Below, piece by piece: positions 11,171-21,964 of a stretch of DNA of 64,000 nucleotides. The DNA is taken from contig JAMXIF010000065.1 in assembly GCA_028583685.1 (NCBI GenBank), positions 35,023,034 through 35,087,033 of the forward strand, given 5' to 3'. Under the pieces are notes generated by a model that saw only the letters and a list, made by a program, of their open reading frames with translations, was not told the origin of the DNA and searched no databases. Every line of letters begins with the position of its first letter. Within the stretch, counting starts at the first letter, position 1. The DNA comes from Petaurus breviceps papuanus (lineage: Eukaryota; Chordata; Mammalia; Diprotodontia; Petauridae). A program made the position numbers and the translations under genes.

Positions 11171-11854
11171 CTCAGACACTTCTTAAGAGAGAAAAATGTT
11201 CTCCTTGGCACCTGGGTGGAAGTTACAGTCACACTTCTTTGTCAGGGAGACACTAATGTGAGAAGCAGCTCAAAGCTGATGTTCAAACACCTCCAAAGAG
11301 CATTGAATTTGGCGGCCTCGGGATCCTGGGATCCTCCACTCTCTGGGTCTCTCTCTCTTCTTTTTTATCTGAGAAATGAGAAATGAGCCCCTGCTCATCT
11401 CCTCCGCTCCCGCTCCTGTGGCAAACACTGCCCCATTTCTGAGCCAGCAGGCCCCCCGAGCTACCTTAGTGAACTCTCACTTCCCCAAGCAGATCCCAGC
11501 ATAAGCTGGGCGGGGTCTTGAGGCCTCTTTAAGAGTGTTTGCATGCTTCCTAAGGCCTCCCTTTTCCCCTTCCTGTGAACTTGGGAAGGGACATTGTATG
11601 AAGTTGGAATGGAATTAGATCAGAGGACCCGGGGAAGAGTCCAGCCTAGTGAGGCAGCCTGGCCCCTGTGAGGAGGCCTCTCATTGGGGAAGGAAGTGGA
11701 AAGGTCTCTCAACAACGGCCACTTCGCTCCACTTCTGTTCTCTGGGCCCAAGCAGAATCTGTCTAATCTCTGGCCGCATGAGAGTCCTTTAAATATAGGA
11801 AGATGACTCTCATCTTTCCCGCCAGTTATTGCATACCAGACTAGGGTCCAAAAC

Positions 11855-12125
11855 CTCTCTAGCTCTGACCTTCTGTGTTCTAAGGCCCCTCCCAACTCTG
11901 ACATTCTAAGTTCTAAGGCCCCTCCATCTCTGACCTTCTGTGTTCTCAGGTCCCACCCAGCTCTAACATTCTGTGTTCTCAGGTCCCTCCCAGCTCTGAC
12001 ATNNNNNNNNNNTCTATGTTCTTAGGTCCCTCCCAGCTCTGACATTCTGTGTTCTAAGGCCCCTCCCAACTCTGATATTCTATGGTCTAAAGGCCCTTCC
12101 AGTTCTAACATTCCCTGCTGATAAT
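11855..12125 (-). repeat. Minisatellite, ~33-bp unit, interrupted by assembly gap
   Basis: About eight units of the form TTCTAAGGCCCCTCCCAACT plus CTGACATTCTGTG repeat in tandem. The unit is the reverse complement of the one at 4.6-5.3 kb. Units near the gap (AGGTCCCTCCCAGCTCTGAC) are the most uniform. The N run falls inside the array, so the true copy number is unknown. Confidence 0.85.
12003..12012. other. Assembly gap (10 Ns)
   Basis: Ten consecutive N characters lie inside the tandem array. A fixed small N run normally marks a gap of unknown or roughly estimated size. Confidence 0.99.
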
Positions 12126-12284
12126 CCTAGAGCACCACAGAACATAATAAATACATCAGAGAATTACACAGTGCTTAAGAGGTCTAGAGGAAAGATTATG
12201 TCTCACAGGGGCTACCAGGAAAGGCTTCACGGCAGAGGTGGCATTTGAACTGGGCCTTGAAGGACAGATAGAATTTCAAAGAAT

Positions 12285-12860
12285 GAACACAGAATCACAG
12301 AATTTGAGGGTGAAGGGGTCTTCACCATCCAAATAGTCCAACCCATTAGTGAAGGAAATCTCCCCTGTCAAATACTGTACCGAAGGTTGTTGAGTCTCTG
12401 CTTAAAGAAATCTGAGTGGGACGGCCAGGTAGCACAGTGAGTAAGAGCACCGGCTCCAGTGTCATGATGACCTGGGGATCAAATCCTGGCTCAGATACTC
12501 AGCACCACACCCAGAAATACCTGCCGCATAACCTTGAGCAAGTTACTTAACCCTGATTGCTTTAAAAAAAAAAAAAAAGAAATCTGAGGAAGGGAAGCAA
12601 ACCACTTCCCCCAAACAATCCATTTCACTTTGGGACAGCTTCAATTATTCTTTTTTTATGTCAGGCTTAAATGTGCCTCTTTGCAATGTCTACTTATGGC
12701 TCCAAAACCAAGCCAAACAAGCTAACCCCTCCTACACATGTTAGCCCTTCAAATACTGGAAAAACAGCTGTCACATCCCCCTCTCCTCTAGTCTCCTTTT
12801 CTCCAGACTAAATGTTCCCATCTCCTTCAGCAGAATCTCATGGCCCTTCATCATTCTGCT
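12285..12860 (-). repeat. CR1/L3 LINE fragment, split by a SINE
   Basis: CACAGAATCACAGAATTTGA and TAGTCCAACCCATTAGTGAA lie to the left, and CAGCTGTCACATCCCCCTCT, CTTTTCTCCAGACTAAATGT and CCCATCTCCTTCAGCAGAAT to the right. This is the reverse complement of the CR1/L3 RT-to-3' region. The SINE at 12417 interrupts it. Confidence 0.7.
12417..12575 (+). repeat. tRNA-derived SINE, CpG-rich subfamily, copy 2
   Basis: It begins TGGGACGGCCAGGTAGCACA and has a B-box-like GGGGATCAAATCCTGG. The body includes CTCAGCACCACACCCAGAAA and it ends in GATTGCTTT plus poly-A. An exact 13-base TSD, AAAGAAATCTGAG, lies at 12404-12416 and 12576-12588, proving insertion into the older CR1/L3 fragment. Confidence 0.88.
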
Positions 12861-12879
12861 TGCCACCAGCTGACCAATA

Positions 12880-13040
12880 TCCTATTCATTTATTATTCAT
12901 TCATTGATTTTGTTTGTTCATTTGCTCATTCATTTTTTCATTCATTTATCCATTTATTTACTCATTCATTCATTTGTTTAATTTTATTCATTCATTCATT
13001 CATCCCTTTGTTCATTTATTTTATTTCTTTTTTTCATTTA
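12880..13040. repeat. Degenerate (ATTC)n tetranucleotide repeat
   Basis: Runs of CATTCATTCATT-type tetramers with T-rich interruptions follow the CR1/L3 fragment. CR1 elements end in ATTCTRTG-type microrepeats, but here the array lies at the other end of the fragment, so the origin is unclear. Confidence 0.85.
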
Positions 13041-13059
13041 CAGGCTAGGTCTGTCTCCT

Positions 13060-14830
13060 TTAAGCTGGAAGCATCACAACCACTTATGGCCCTGAACAGC
13101 TGGGGCCTTTGGCATGCTTTGTTTCTGCCCTGGGTCGGTTTGCCCTTCCTCAGGCATACTGGTGCCCCCCTTACCACAGGGGGCTGATCATATTGGTGCC
13201 AGAGTTAGCATGGACACTAGAGGAGCACCTCAGTCTCCTGCAGTTCAGAATTCCTGAGCTCAGCCTTCCCAAGAGGGGATTACAGGCCTGGTAATGTCCT
13301 TCTTTGTAGGAATTATTTGCACACTGTAGCAGAGATTAACTGGCATATAATTAAGTGTCAGATAAGTATCTGGAGAGGATTAAAAGTGGGGTCTTGGTGC
13401 CAGGACTAGGACAGAGGTCTTGGGTCTGCCAAATATTTGCTGTGCCAATGCCATGCTGCAGGAGGCTATGCCTTCAGTTATTCAGACTGACCTCAGCCTT
13501 GGACCAGATTGTCCCCCCTGGCCTGGTCACAAGAAATCCCATGGCAGGCATCCAAAGACCCTCTTCTTCCCATCCAGATCTGGCAGGACATGGGAAGCCA
13601 TTGAGAGGGCAGTGGCTGCTGCTTCCCATCAGAACCCTGGGGGAGGGTTCTCCCAGGGAAGGAAATACCAGCAGTTTCACTGCTCCCAGAAACAAAAAGC
13701 AGAAATGCTCTCATCAAAGCCAGTGGGGTGTATCAGATTCCATCAGACAAGACAGTGATGTTTAATCTTCCCTAAAAAGACCAGTAATGGATTGACAAGA
13801 ACAAGATGGCCCTCAGCTGTGTCCCTAGAATCCAGGTGGAGCCAGAGTGGAGATGGGTCAGGAAGCCTCCGAGGTCTGGCAGAGATCAAAGCTGTCAATG
13901 CTGCACAAGGGTCGGAATCTGTTCCCTCTGAAAAACCAGCCAAGACACTTTCTAATTGGCCAAAGCCTTGGTGGGTGCGGGGCTGGCAGGCATTAAAACC
14001 AAGCCAGAGGCCTACCTCTCTCTCTAATAACCTATGTGACCCTAAAGATCACCTTGCCCAATCAGGGCTGGAGTAAGGAAACTGCAATCAAGTACAGCAG
14101 ATGGTCTGTGTTGATGTTTGTCTGGGAAGAGACTGACCAGGAGCTGAGAAAGCCTGGGTAGGTGATTCCTAAGGGGGGTGGGAGTGCTATGGAGGGGGAC
14201 AGATGGGAGGTTTAAGATCCCAATATGGTAATGCTGAGATCTGTTGTGGCAGAAAGGAGTAAAGACAAAGCTATCTGGGCAGTTCTTTGTGGGAAGCTGA
14301 GCAAGGGAGCTTTATCATTGTGGGACCTGATTTCAAATCTAGGCTCTCCTCTTCCTGCTCCCCTTACACCCCCTTCCTAAAAGGTCAGTCCTTCCTGAAG
14401 CCTCCGTTATAAGGAAAATGCCCAGCCCCCTCCTAGTTCCGGCCATCATTCTTCTCTGGACTGCACCCCGGACTTTCCGGATTTCTTTCTCTGCCATGCC
14501 CTTCTCATGGGTACATTTGCCCCTTTCCCCTTTTAGCCTCCTTTCATAGAAGGCGAGCCCCTTGACACCCAAACATTCTTCATCTACTCAGTAAAGAATG
14601 ACCAGAATAAGACAGATAGAGGTGTTCATTAGGACGTCTGACACCGGGACTAAAGCTTGGATGTTCAGATACAAAGACTGTTTCTGAGAGACAGAAATAT
14701 CCATTTGTGCATTTTTTTTCCTACAGAGGACTTTTCTGTGGCTTTATTTGCTTTATTTTTGATCTCGATAATTAGATGAGAACTCATGTGAAATGAGCTT
14801 CCAGAGATGAAAAAAATATTGTAAATAAAT
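13060..14830. other. Long block with no recognised repeat
   Basis: About 1.8 kb with no family I recognise. Open frames overlap on both strands at 13355-13765, but none has a start context, codon bias or domain I recognise. Segment 13380-14060 has balanced composition and could include conserved non-coding sequence. An AATAAA-like string occurs near 14825. Confidence 0.35.
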
Positions 14831-14864
14831 GATATTGCTACTTGGAAAAAATCTCAAGCACAGT

Positions 14865-14950
14865 CTTTTTTCTCTTGTATTTGTATCCCCAGTATTTTGC
14901 ACGGGGCTTGACACATAGTAGGCATTTGACAAATGCTTGGGGACTTGAAT
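14865..14950 (+). repeat. L2 LINE 3' terminus
   Basis: TTTGTATCCCCAGTATTTTG, then CTTGACACATAGTAGGCATT and GACAAATGCTTGGGGAC, is the L2 ending. Confidence 0.7.
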
Positions 14951-15124
14951 TTTGCCTGGAGATGGCTCCAGATGGTTTTAATTATACTTTTCTTCACTTT
15001 GAGCTACCTCCTGAAGCCGGACAGGAAAAGGACTTTAGAGTGAGGGGGTTGAGAGATAAAAAACTCTGGCCTTATCTTTGGTGAGGGATGGAGAAAAACC
15101 AGTAAGGGAGGCTGGTAACTGAGC

Positions 15125-15305
15125 ATCCCACCATAGGGGGGTAGGTAGGACAGTGGAAACAGGGTCCAGTAAAAGGGCCTGGCCTAGAATCCCACCTCTG
15201 ATACCACAGCTTTCGTGTGGCCTAGGGCAAGTGTACTTCCCTGGGCCTCTGTTTCTTTATCTGTAAAATGTGGGCTTCTGAGGCTCCTTCCTACTCTCCA
15301 TCTGG
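15125..15305 (+). repeat. MIR SINE
   Basis: AGAATCCCACCTCTGATACC, GTGTGGCCTAGGGCAAGTGT and TTTCTTTATCTGTAAAATGT give the forward MIR series. Confidence 0.75.
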
Positions 15306-15319
15306 GATCCTGCTATCAT

Positions 15320-15510
15320 CTGTCTGACTCTTCATGACTCCATTTAGTTTTTGTTGTTGTTTGGTTTTGGTTTTTTGGCAGAGATGCTGAAGTGGTTTGT
15401 CATTTCCTTCTCCAGGCTCATTTTACAGATGAGGAAACTGAGGCAAACAGGGTTAAATGACTTACCCATGGTCATACAGCTAGTAAGCATATGAGGCCAG
15501 AATCATTCCA
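15320..15510 (-). repeat. MAR1-like marsupial SINE
   Basis: TGACTCTTCATGACTCCATT, AGTGGTTTGTCATTTCCTTC and TTTTACAGATGAGGAAACTG lead into CCATGGTCATACAGCTAGTA. This is the marsupial CORE-SINE arrangement in reverse, with a GTTGTTGTTTGG-rich expansion near 15350. Confidence 0.75.
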
Positions 15511-15884
15511 TATATAGTTTGTAACCTGGGATTCCTTCATGCTGTATTAAATAGTGCACATACCTGAGTTGTGCTATAATCATTCTTTATACAGAGGGCT
15601 AGCCACCAGAGGAGTTGAAGAAGGAATGCCTTTGAATCCTAGAGCTGCTGGTTTTGGAAGAAAGAGGCTCCCAACCCTTACCCCCAATCACTTTTGGTGA
15701 TTGCATCAGAAATGTACCCAGGCGGCAAAGGAATGACCCAGGAAGCCTTCAGTCTGGAGGCTTGGCAAGGTCTAAGATTTAGCAGTCATTGGGTCTGCAG
15801 CCTGGGTTTGACAAATAAACACAATGCGAGCCAGTGAAGTAAACTGACTTGCCCAAGGCCAAGGCCAGTGAATAGCAGAGCCAG

Positions 15885-16320
15885 GATTCAATCCCAGGGT
15901 CCAACCCCAGTCTTTGCCCTCAAGGAGTTCACAGTCTAATGGAGGAGACAACATGTAAATAATCACATACTAACAAGATATATTGGAAATATTCAACAGA
16001 GGGAAGGCGCTAGCATTAAGGAGAATTGGGAAAGTCTTCTTGCAGATGGTGGGACCATAGCTGAGACTTGAAGGAAGCCAAGAGATGAGGGAGAAAGACG
16101 CAGACATGAGAGAGGGCCAGTGAAACTGCCCAGAGTTGGGAGAGGGAGTGTCAAGTTGAAGGAACAACACAGAGACCAGCATCATTGGTCCACGATGGTC
16201 CAAGGTAGGAAAGAGCCACGTTGTGAAGGGCTTAAAGGCCAAAGAGGATTTTGTATTTGATCCTGGAGTTCCATGGCAGTTCATTGAGTGGGGAGGTCAC
16301 ATCTTCAGAAATGCACTTTA
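15885..16320 (-). repeat. L2-clade LINE fragment
   Basis: TCAAGGAGTTCACAGTCTAA and GGAGGAGACAACATGTAAAT start the reverse L2 3' end. The further GAAAGTCTTCTTGCAGATGG and AAGGGCTTAAAGGCCAAAGA sections belong to the more internal marsupial L2/L3 consensus. Confidence 0.65.
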
Positions 16321-16329
16321 GGCAGACCA

Positions 16330-16650
16330 ATCTGAAAGGCTGAGCAGAGTGGTCTCGCCCCTCCTCCACCTTCTAGCAGTCTCTGGTTTGTTTGTTTGGT
16401 CACAAACATGAATCCCAGCTTGGAATGCTATGTCTGGAGCCAGACTTTGGGAGAAGGGGGGTTGGGGAGCCTGCTGGAAATTAAAAACATGCACAGACCC
16501 TTTGACTAGGACTTCCCGGGCGGAGGCACGCCTGAAAGCAAGTCGGCTTTTTGCCATTCTGTTTCCTCTTGGTCCTTTTTGGGAGCAAGCTTTTGAAGAC
16601 CAGGCTACATTCACAAGCGCTAGCCCAGGGCTCCAAACTCTGTGCAGGGC
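16330..16650. other. Unassigned stretch
   Basis: No repeat recognised. It carries some CpG (CCCGGGCGGAGGCACGCC near 16518) and overlapping frames on both strands with no identifiable motif. It may be an unrecognised upstream part of the adjacent LINE. Confidence 0.3.
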
Positions 16651-16659
16651 CTTAGGTGC

Positions 16660-17190
16660 TCTGCATGAAGCTGCTTGGTTGTCCATTCTCGAGAGGATCA
16701 ACATGACAGCACAATGTTAGAGTCATTACAGCGTGTCCCACCGGGGCTGACCAGACCAATGGGGGCTCGGAAAGCTCTGCCACAGGTCGGGCACAAATAG
16801 TCCATGTGAACATCGAGATGGATTCTCTAAATCTGCACATCTCAAGTTTCTTTTGAACTACTCCAGTTTTGCTTTGCTCGTAGAGTGTGGCACCTTCTCC
16901 AGTGAAGGCACGCCATGCTGGGCAGTCTTGTGCCAGTACCTCCCATGTCACACAAGGAATTCCAAAGTTCTTCTGAGAGTTGTTGAGAATGTCCTTGGAT
17001 CGTTTCTTTTGACCACCATGTGTGAACTTGCCTTGTGTGAATTCTACATAAAATAGTCTTTTTGGCCAGCCCATCGGATTTGCACTCTCTGAAGCAGAGT
17101 CTGAATGCTTGGCAGTTTAGTTCAAGTAAGGACCTCAGTGTCTGGCTGCCAGGTGATCTTCAGAATCTTCCTAAAATAATTTGAATGGAA
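16660..17190 (-). repeat. Non-LTR retrotransposon C-terminus with a zinc-finger-like motif
   Basis: The minus strand reads PKRLFYVEF, then HGGQKKRSKDIL, NFGIPCVTWEVLAQDCPAWR and GATLYEQSKT. This is the characteristic tail that follows the reverse transcriptase in a group of metazoan LINE polyproteins (typical form: GGQKKRYKDTL ... W..AQDR..WR). After a frame change near 16800 it continues CPTCGRAFRAPIGLVS, the first half of a C2H2 finger of the CxxCxRxxRxRIGLxSH type seen in the same proteins. The copy is broken and 5'-truncated. I cannot place it securely in a LINE clade (RTE-like or CR1-like). Confidence 0.65.
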
Positions 17191-17214
17191 ACAATTCAGC
17201 TTTGCATATAAAAG

Positions 17215-17600
17215 GATGCATTAAATATGTGACCCATTGTTCAGAAAGCTGCCAGAATAATTTCCTCAATGCACAGATCAGACATATTATTCCCTTTCCC
17301 AAGGACCTTCCTATTATGTCTGAAAAACAAAGGAGATCTTCCATAACCTGTCCCCAGTGTGCTTTTCCAGCCTGACTTCCTATTGGTTCCCTTCAAGCAC
17401 ATCCGTTATTTGCTATTCTCCCATCTCACCCTGCTCTAGGATGCCTCTCTTCACTTGTCCAGATGGTCCCCCAAGGCTGGGATGCACTCGACCTTTCTGC
17501 CTCTTTGAAATCTTTCTCTTCATCCAGGTCCTAGTTCAGATGCCGCTATTTCCATGAAGTCTTTCCTGATCGTTCCTTCTCTTCTTCTCTAGCTTGTTAA
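17215..17600 (+). repeat. L2 LINE internal 3' fragment
   Basis: AGAAAGCTGCCAGAATAATT, TTCCATAACCTGTCCCCAGT and AGTCTTTCCTGATCG follow L2 order. 17715-17960 is probably the same element continued after an insertion at 17600-17710. Confidence 0.65.
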
Positions 17601-17714
17601 AAGATACACATGCCTACAAAAGAGGGACAGACGTGCCTGAAGCTACAGGGGATATGGAGCTGCTGCTGATTGCCTGAGGCCATTTAAGGGATGGGAAAGT
17701 AGCCTCAAGCCTTA

Positions 17715-17960
17715 GTTTTCTTTGCTTCCTTCAAGATTTAGCTCAAAATTCACTTTTTTCAGGAGTCCATTCCCCAGCCCACTCCCTTCCCCTAGCTGCC
17801 AGTGCCTTGTGTTTTAGATAACTCTGTATATCATTTGTTATTTACCTGTTGTCCTCCCCACTTGAATGTAAGCTCCTGGAGGGCAGGACCTGGTTTCACC
17901 TTCCTTCACATCTTCAGTGTTGAGCCTGATCCCTGGCACATATCGAACCCCTGTGACTGA
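17715..17960 (+). repeat. L2 LINE 3' end
   Basis: CCTTCAAGATTTAGCTCAAA, AATGTAAGCTCCTGGAGGGC and GATCCCTGGCACATATCGAA are the closing part of L2. Confidence 0.75.
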
Positions 17961-18056
17961 TGGGTTAGTCATGAAGGTAGTAAACTGGTCTGGGTATGGG
18001 GGATAGAAGGAGTGTGGCCTTGAAGCTGGTTCTGTTAGTGGAGTAAGCCATAAGAT

Positions 18057-18235
18057 GAAACAGCTAGGCGAAGCAGTGGATAGCATGTTGGTCCTGGAGC
18101 CAGAAAGACCTGAGTTCAAAGCCGTCCTCGGACACTTACTGTCACTTAAGTCACTTAACTCTGCCCCAGTTTTCTCATCTGTCAGATGAGTAGAAGTAAA
18201 TGGCAAACCACTCCAGTATCTGACGGGACTAATTG
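18057..18235 (+). repeat. MAR1-like marsupial SINE
   Basis: CAGCTAGGCGAAGCAGTGGA (A box), GACCTGAGTTCAAAGCCG (B box), TCACTTAACTCTGCCCCAGT and AATGGCAAACCACTCCAGTA occur in forward order, covering most of the element. Confidence 0.85.
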
Positions 18236-18429
18236 ATTAAACAAGAAAAAAAGTCTCAGGGTGAACGGGAGATAGGAAGAGGGGAATGGAACACATGCCC
18301 CATGTTCTAGTTCCAGTGACCTAGAACCAAGGGACATGAGACATATGTGATTGCCAGTTTGAAAGTGACCTCTCCTTCGTCAAGATTTCCTAGAGTATTT
18401 TGGATCTCTCCTTTGACAGGTCACCCCCC

Positions 18430-18840
18430 ATAAGATATAACACTTATTTATGGACATGATAACTCTAAGCTCCTTGAAGGAAGGCATCATTTTATTTCTA
18501 AGGCATAGAAAACTGCCTTACATATAGTAGACACTTAAGAATAAATTATGGAGTAAATGGAAAACTTACCACAGAGGGGAAAACAGTAGCAGCTAGGAAG
18601 ACCAAGAAAGGGCCTTCTGCAGAATGTGGCACTGTAGTTGAATCTTAATGGACCCAGAGATTCTAAGAGATGAAGGTGAGAAGGGGGAACATACCTGGCC
18701 AGGAAAGAACCAGGGCAAAGGCGTAGAGGTGGGAGAAGGGACACTATTTTTGAAGAGCAGCCCGTAGGTTGTTCATGGCCAACCAAGATTAATTGTGCTT
18801 ACAATGATCTGGATTTTACTGAGTGGGGAGGTAACTTAGA
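18430..18840. repeat. Two L2 fragments, back to back
   Basis: 18465-18545 is a forward L2 end (AGCTCCTTGAAGGAAGGCAT, ACATATAGTAGACACTTAAG). 18570-18840 is a reverse L2/L3 piece (GGAAGACCAAGAAAGGGCCT, CCAGGGCAAAGGCGTAGAGG). Confidence 0.55.
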
Positions 18841-18977
18841 CTGTAGGAAAATATTTTTAATTGAACTTCATAATTGAATGAGTAGATTTAAATTCATATT
18901 TTTAGGTTTTCAGTGATGCAGTAACTACTTATTATTTTATTTATCCTGAAAAATGGTTTAGCCTTTTTCATTTAATG

Positions 18978-19250
18978 GAGACAGCTTGGGGTTCAGTGGA
19001 TAGAACACTGGTCCTGGAAGCTGAAAGATCTGAGTTCAAATCTGGCCTCAGATATTTACTAGCTATGTGACCCTGGGCTAGTCACTTCACCTCTGCCTGC
19101 CTCAGTTTCCACAACTATAAAATGGGGATAATAATAACACCTACCTTGCAGAGCTATTGTGAAGGTTCAATGAGATATTTGTAAAGCACTTAACACTGCA
19201 CCTGGCATACAGTAGGTGCTTAATAAATACTTGTTCCATTGTTCCTTCCC
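18978..19250 (+). repeat. Near-complete MIR-type SINE
   Basis: GGTTCAGTGGATAGAACACT (A box), TCTGAGTTCAAATCTGGCCT (B box), ATGTGACCCTGGGCTAGTCA, AAAATGGGGATAATAATAAC and the L2-like tail CAGTAGGTGCTTAATAAATA are all present, spanning about 270 bases. Confidence 0.9.
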
Positions 19251-19639
19251 TCTCCTTTATTTGGTGTTGGCTTCTGGTTTAATGTTTTTTTCCCCAGTCC
19301 AGATTCCTCATATGACTGACTAGCCCCATCTCAGGGCCAGCCTACACAGCTGCAGGAGGAGGGGTTGCCTGGGAGGCTCCAAGGACCAGGTCGAAGACAG
19401 GGTTTTTTCCTAATTCTGTTGGCCCAGAGTCAAGGGAGGCCATACACAATGATGAGAGCCTGGATTCAATAGACTGATGATTGGATTACCAAATTGTAGG
19501 AATTACAGATGGAGAAGAAGGATTACATCATTGCCTCTTGCTGTTGATGACCTGAAGGCAAAACAGGCCCATCTCTGGGGGATTATTGGGAATGTGTCCA
19601 GCCTCAGATGATCAGGGAACATTAACCTTAGGCCGTAGA

Positions 19640-19870
19640 CTGTGAAGGACTGGAGGGACCTCAGGACATAGAATGTCAGAGTGGAAAGAACCTTAAAACA
19701 AAATGGAAGGGAATATAGAGGTGATCTACTTCAATTTCCTCTATAGACTGACAAAGAGACTGACACCCAGAGAAACAAAGAGGCTTGCTTATGGTCACAT
19801 ACAAGTTAGCGGCAGAAGTAGGAGCACTTACCCCGACTACTGCCCCTTGTCTTCTTGGTCCTTTAAACCA
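19640..19870. repeat. Minisatellite-like units followed by MIR (reverse)
   Basis: GGAGGGACCTCAGGACATAG AATGTCAGAG-type units (19650-19700) are two copies of the 34-bp minisatellite motif in forward orientation. A degraded reverse MIR (CTATAGACTGACAAAGAGAC ... ATGGTCACATACAAGTTAGC) follows. Confidence 0.6.
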
Positions 19871-20164
19871 TGATGCACTGTTTCTACAGAAATAGGAACG
19901 GTTATTTTGGGAGGGAAGTGTTGGGGAGAGTTTTTAACAATGGCCAGAAGTCAGGAAGGTCAACACTGAGAAAAACCAGGCCACAAATGGAGACCTGACG
20001 GCTCATCACCGCTAACTTCCCCAGTGTCATGGTGCCATCTCTATGGCAGTCACATGACAGCCACAGCCTGATCCTTTGGCCTCTCCCTGGACAAGACAAC
20101 AGATGCCATATTTCTTTCATTGGATTCATAGGATTTAGTGATGGCAATAGGGTAATCCAGTACA

Positions 20165-20265
20165 GGGGTTCTTAGCCTGGGGCTCAGAGATCCCCAAAAG
20201 ATCTGTGGATAAACTTTAGGGAGTCCATGAAGTTTTTTTTTTAATGTGATAACTATATTTTTAAT
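20165..20265 (+). repeat. hAT-type DNA transposon terminal fragment
   Basis: CAGGGGTTCTTAGCCTGGGG, then AAAGATCTGTGGATAAACTT and GGGAGTCCATGAAGTTT matches the terminal region of an old mammalian hAT element (TIR CAGGGGTTCTTAACC). A related fragment lies at 59655. Confidence 0.7.
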
Positions 20266-20377
20266 ATGATTCATTTCCTTTATAATCCTTTCTATTTTTT
20301 GAATTTAAAAATTTTATGAGTTTTATGAATTTATTCTAGGAAAGGGGCTGGATCCAGACAGCCAAAGGGGCAAGAGC

Positions 20378-20403
20378 GCACACCACACACACACACACAC
20401 ACA
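20378..20403. repeat. (CA)n microsatellite
   Basis: A short uninterrupted CACACACACA run. Confidence 0.9.
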
Positions 20404-20459
20404 GATTAAGATCATTTTATCTAGGAGAACCTGCTCATTTTATAATTGGGGAAACTGGG

Positions 20460-20720
20460 GTCCAGAGAGGGAGATAATAATAATAAAAGATGACTTTTGT
20501 CTAGTGCCTTAGAATTTACAAAGTACTTATACGTACATGATCATATTTTTGTCCTCACTACAACTGTGTAAAGGCAGATGCCAGAGGTATTATTGTCCCC
20601 ATTTTACAGATGAGAAAATTGAGGCTCAGGGATTTGAGATGACTAGTCCCTAGCCAGAAACCAAGTAAGTTTCAGGGGTGAGATTTGAATACAGGTTTTC
20701 TTGACTCCTTGTTCAGCTCT
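20460..20720 (-). repeat. MIR SINE, long
   Basis: GAGATAATAATAATAAAAGA, TAGTGCCTTAGAATTTACAA, CCCCATTTTACAGATGAGAA and GGTGAGATTTGAATACAGGT give almost the whole reverse MIR. Confidence 0.8.
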
Positions 20721-20759
20721 CTCTTTGATGTGATTTGTCCAGTATCACGGTGATACAGT

Positions 20760-21495
20760 AGGAAGAGAAAGAACCAAGATCTGAAATGTTTCACAGTATT
20801 TCAAGTGCTGGCCTCCAGGAACCCAAGGATTCTGCCCAGGAGTCCAGGGATGACCAAAATGCCCTAGTGAAGCTGTCCAGGCTCCCCCATAGTCAAGTTC
20901 TGCAAGAATCATTACAAATATGTCATAGATGCTCTGACAGCAGAGGGGTCAAATACCCTGAGGGTCCATGTGGCCCACAACAATCCAAGTACAGGCAGAA
21001 CAAGTTCCTATCTGATTTTGACTGTTGATGTTTTATTTAAAAAAAAAAAGAAAAAAATACATAAACACGTGGTTTTCTGCGTCAATTGTGCAGCCTTCAG
21101 GGAACCTCATGTACGGTATAGAGGACCTTGGTTCTGTCTGAGGACACTGTTTTAAGAAAGGAAGGTGGGAGCAGGCTGGAGAAGGGGAAGATGAACCCTG
21201 TGTGTGGCCTGTGTAGGAGGCCGGATGCCACATAGGAGCCCAGGAATTGGTCCAGCCAACCCATTGTCTTCAGCCTCGCTCACGATCCGTTCACATTTGT
21301 CTAAGGATCAATTTCCCCACCTGGAGTTTAAAATAATAAACTCCCATTCTGATGGTGCCTTAAGGCTTGAAAATGGTTCTTCCCCACTGCTCCCCAAACC
21401 CTGTGAGACCAGTGATTGTACTCATGGCCAACACATATCGGGCTTCAAAGTTTGCCAAGGATTTTTCCAAACTTTTTTCATTTGATTCTCCCTTT
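20760..21495. other. Unassigned stretch
   Basis: No recognised repeat or exon apart from a MIR-like TAGGAAGCACAGGTACAATT near 21500. A poly-A rich ATTTAAAAAAAAAAAGAAAA lies at 21035-21058. Short frames have no known motif. Confidence 0.35.
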
Positions 21496-21504
21496 CCAGC
21501 TAGG

Positions 21505-21650
21505 AAGCACAGGTACAATTATGGCAAATTCATAGGCATCCCTAACAATGATTAAGGTTAGGTTAAGTGACTTACCCAGGATCACACAACTGGTGTCAGA
21601 GGCAGGATTGGATTGGAACCTGCATCTTCCTGACTCCAGAACCAGGCCTC
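21505..21650 (-). repeat. MAR1/MIR-type SINE fragment
   Basis: GGTTAAGTGACTTACCCAGG, ATCACACAACTGGTGTCAGA and CTTCCTGACTCCAGAACCAG are the reverse SINE body. Confidence 0.75.
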
Positions 21651-21729
21651 TCTAGGAATACAAGAATATTTATTGACACTATGTTTTTAACAACTGAGGA
21701 CCCCGAGTTTCAAATGATATGATATATGG

Positions 21730-21905
21730 AATCATAGCATCACAGATTTAGAGTGGGGGGAGGGGACTTCAGAGACCATCTAGTTCTACCCTCACATTTT
21801 AGAGATGAAGAAAGGTTCTAGAAGTGCCTTGATCAAATTCACTCAGGATTAAACTTCTAAGGTGAGATTTGAACTCAGGTCCTGTGTCTTACTGTCACAT
21901 TGCCA
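21730..21905 (-). repeat. MIR SINE fragment
   Basis: CATAGCATCACAGATTTAGA, TTTAGAGATGAAGAAAGGTT and GAGATTTGAACTCAGGTCCT. Confidence 0.65.
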
Positions 21906-21964
21906 TGTTTATATCTACCTACATAAGGAGCCCAAGTTCTATGACTTCACCGTAAAGGAATTAG

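Noticed and set aside
13355-13765. 136-codon gene and its overlapping frames on both strands
   Set aside because: Several frames are open at once on both strands, which indicates low stop density rather than coding. No known motif.
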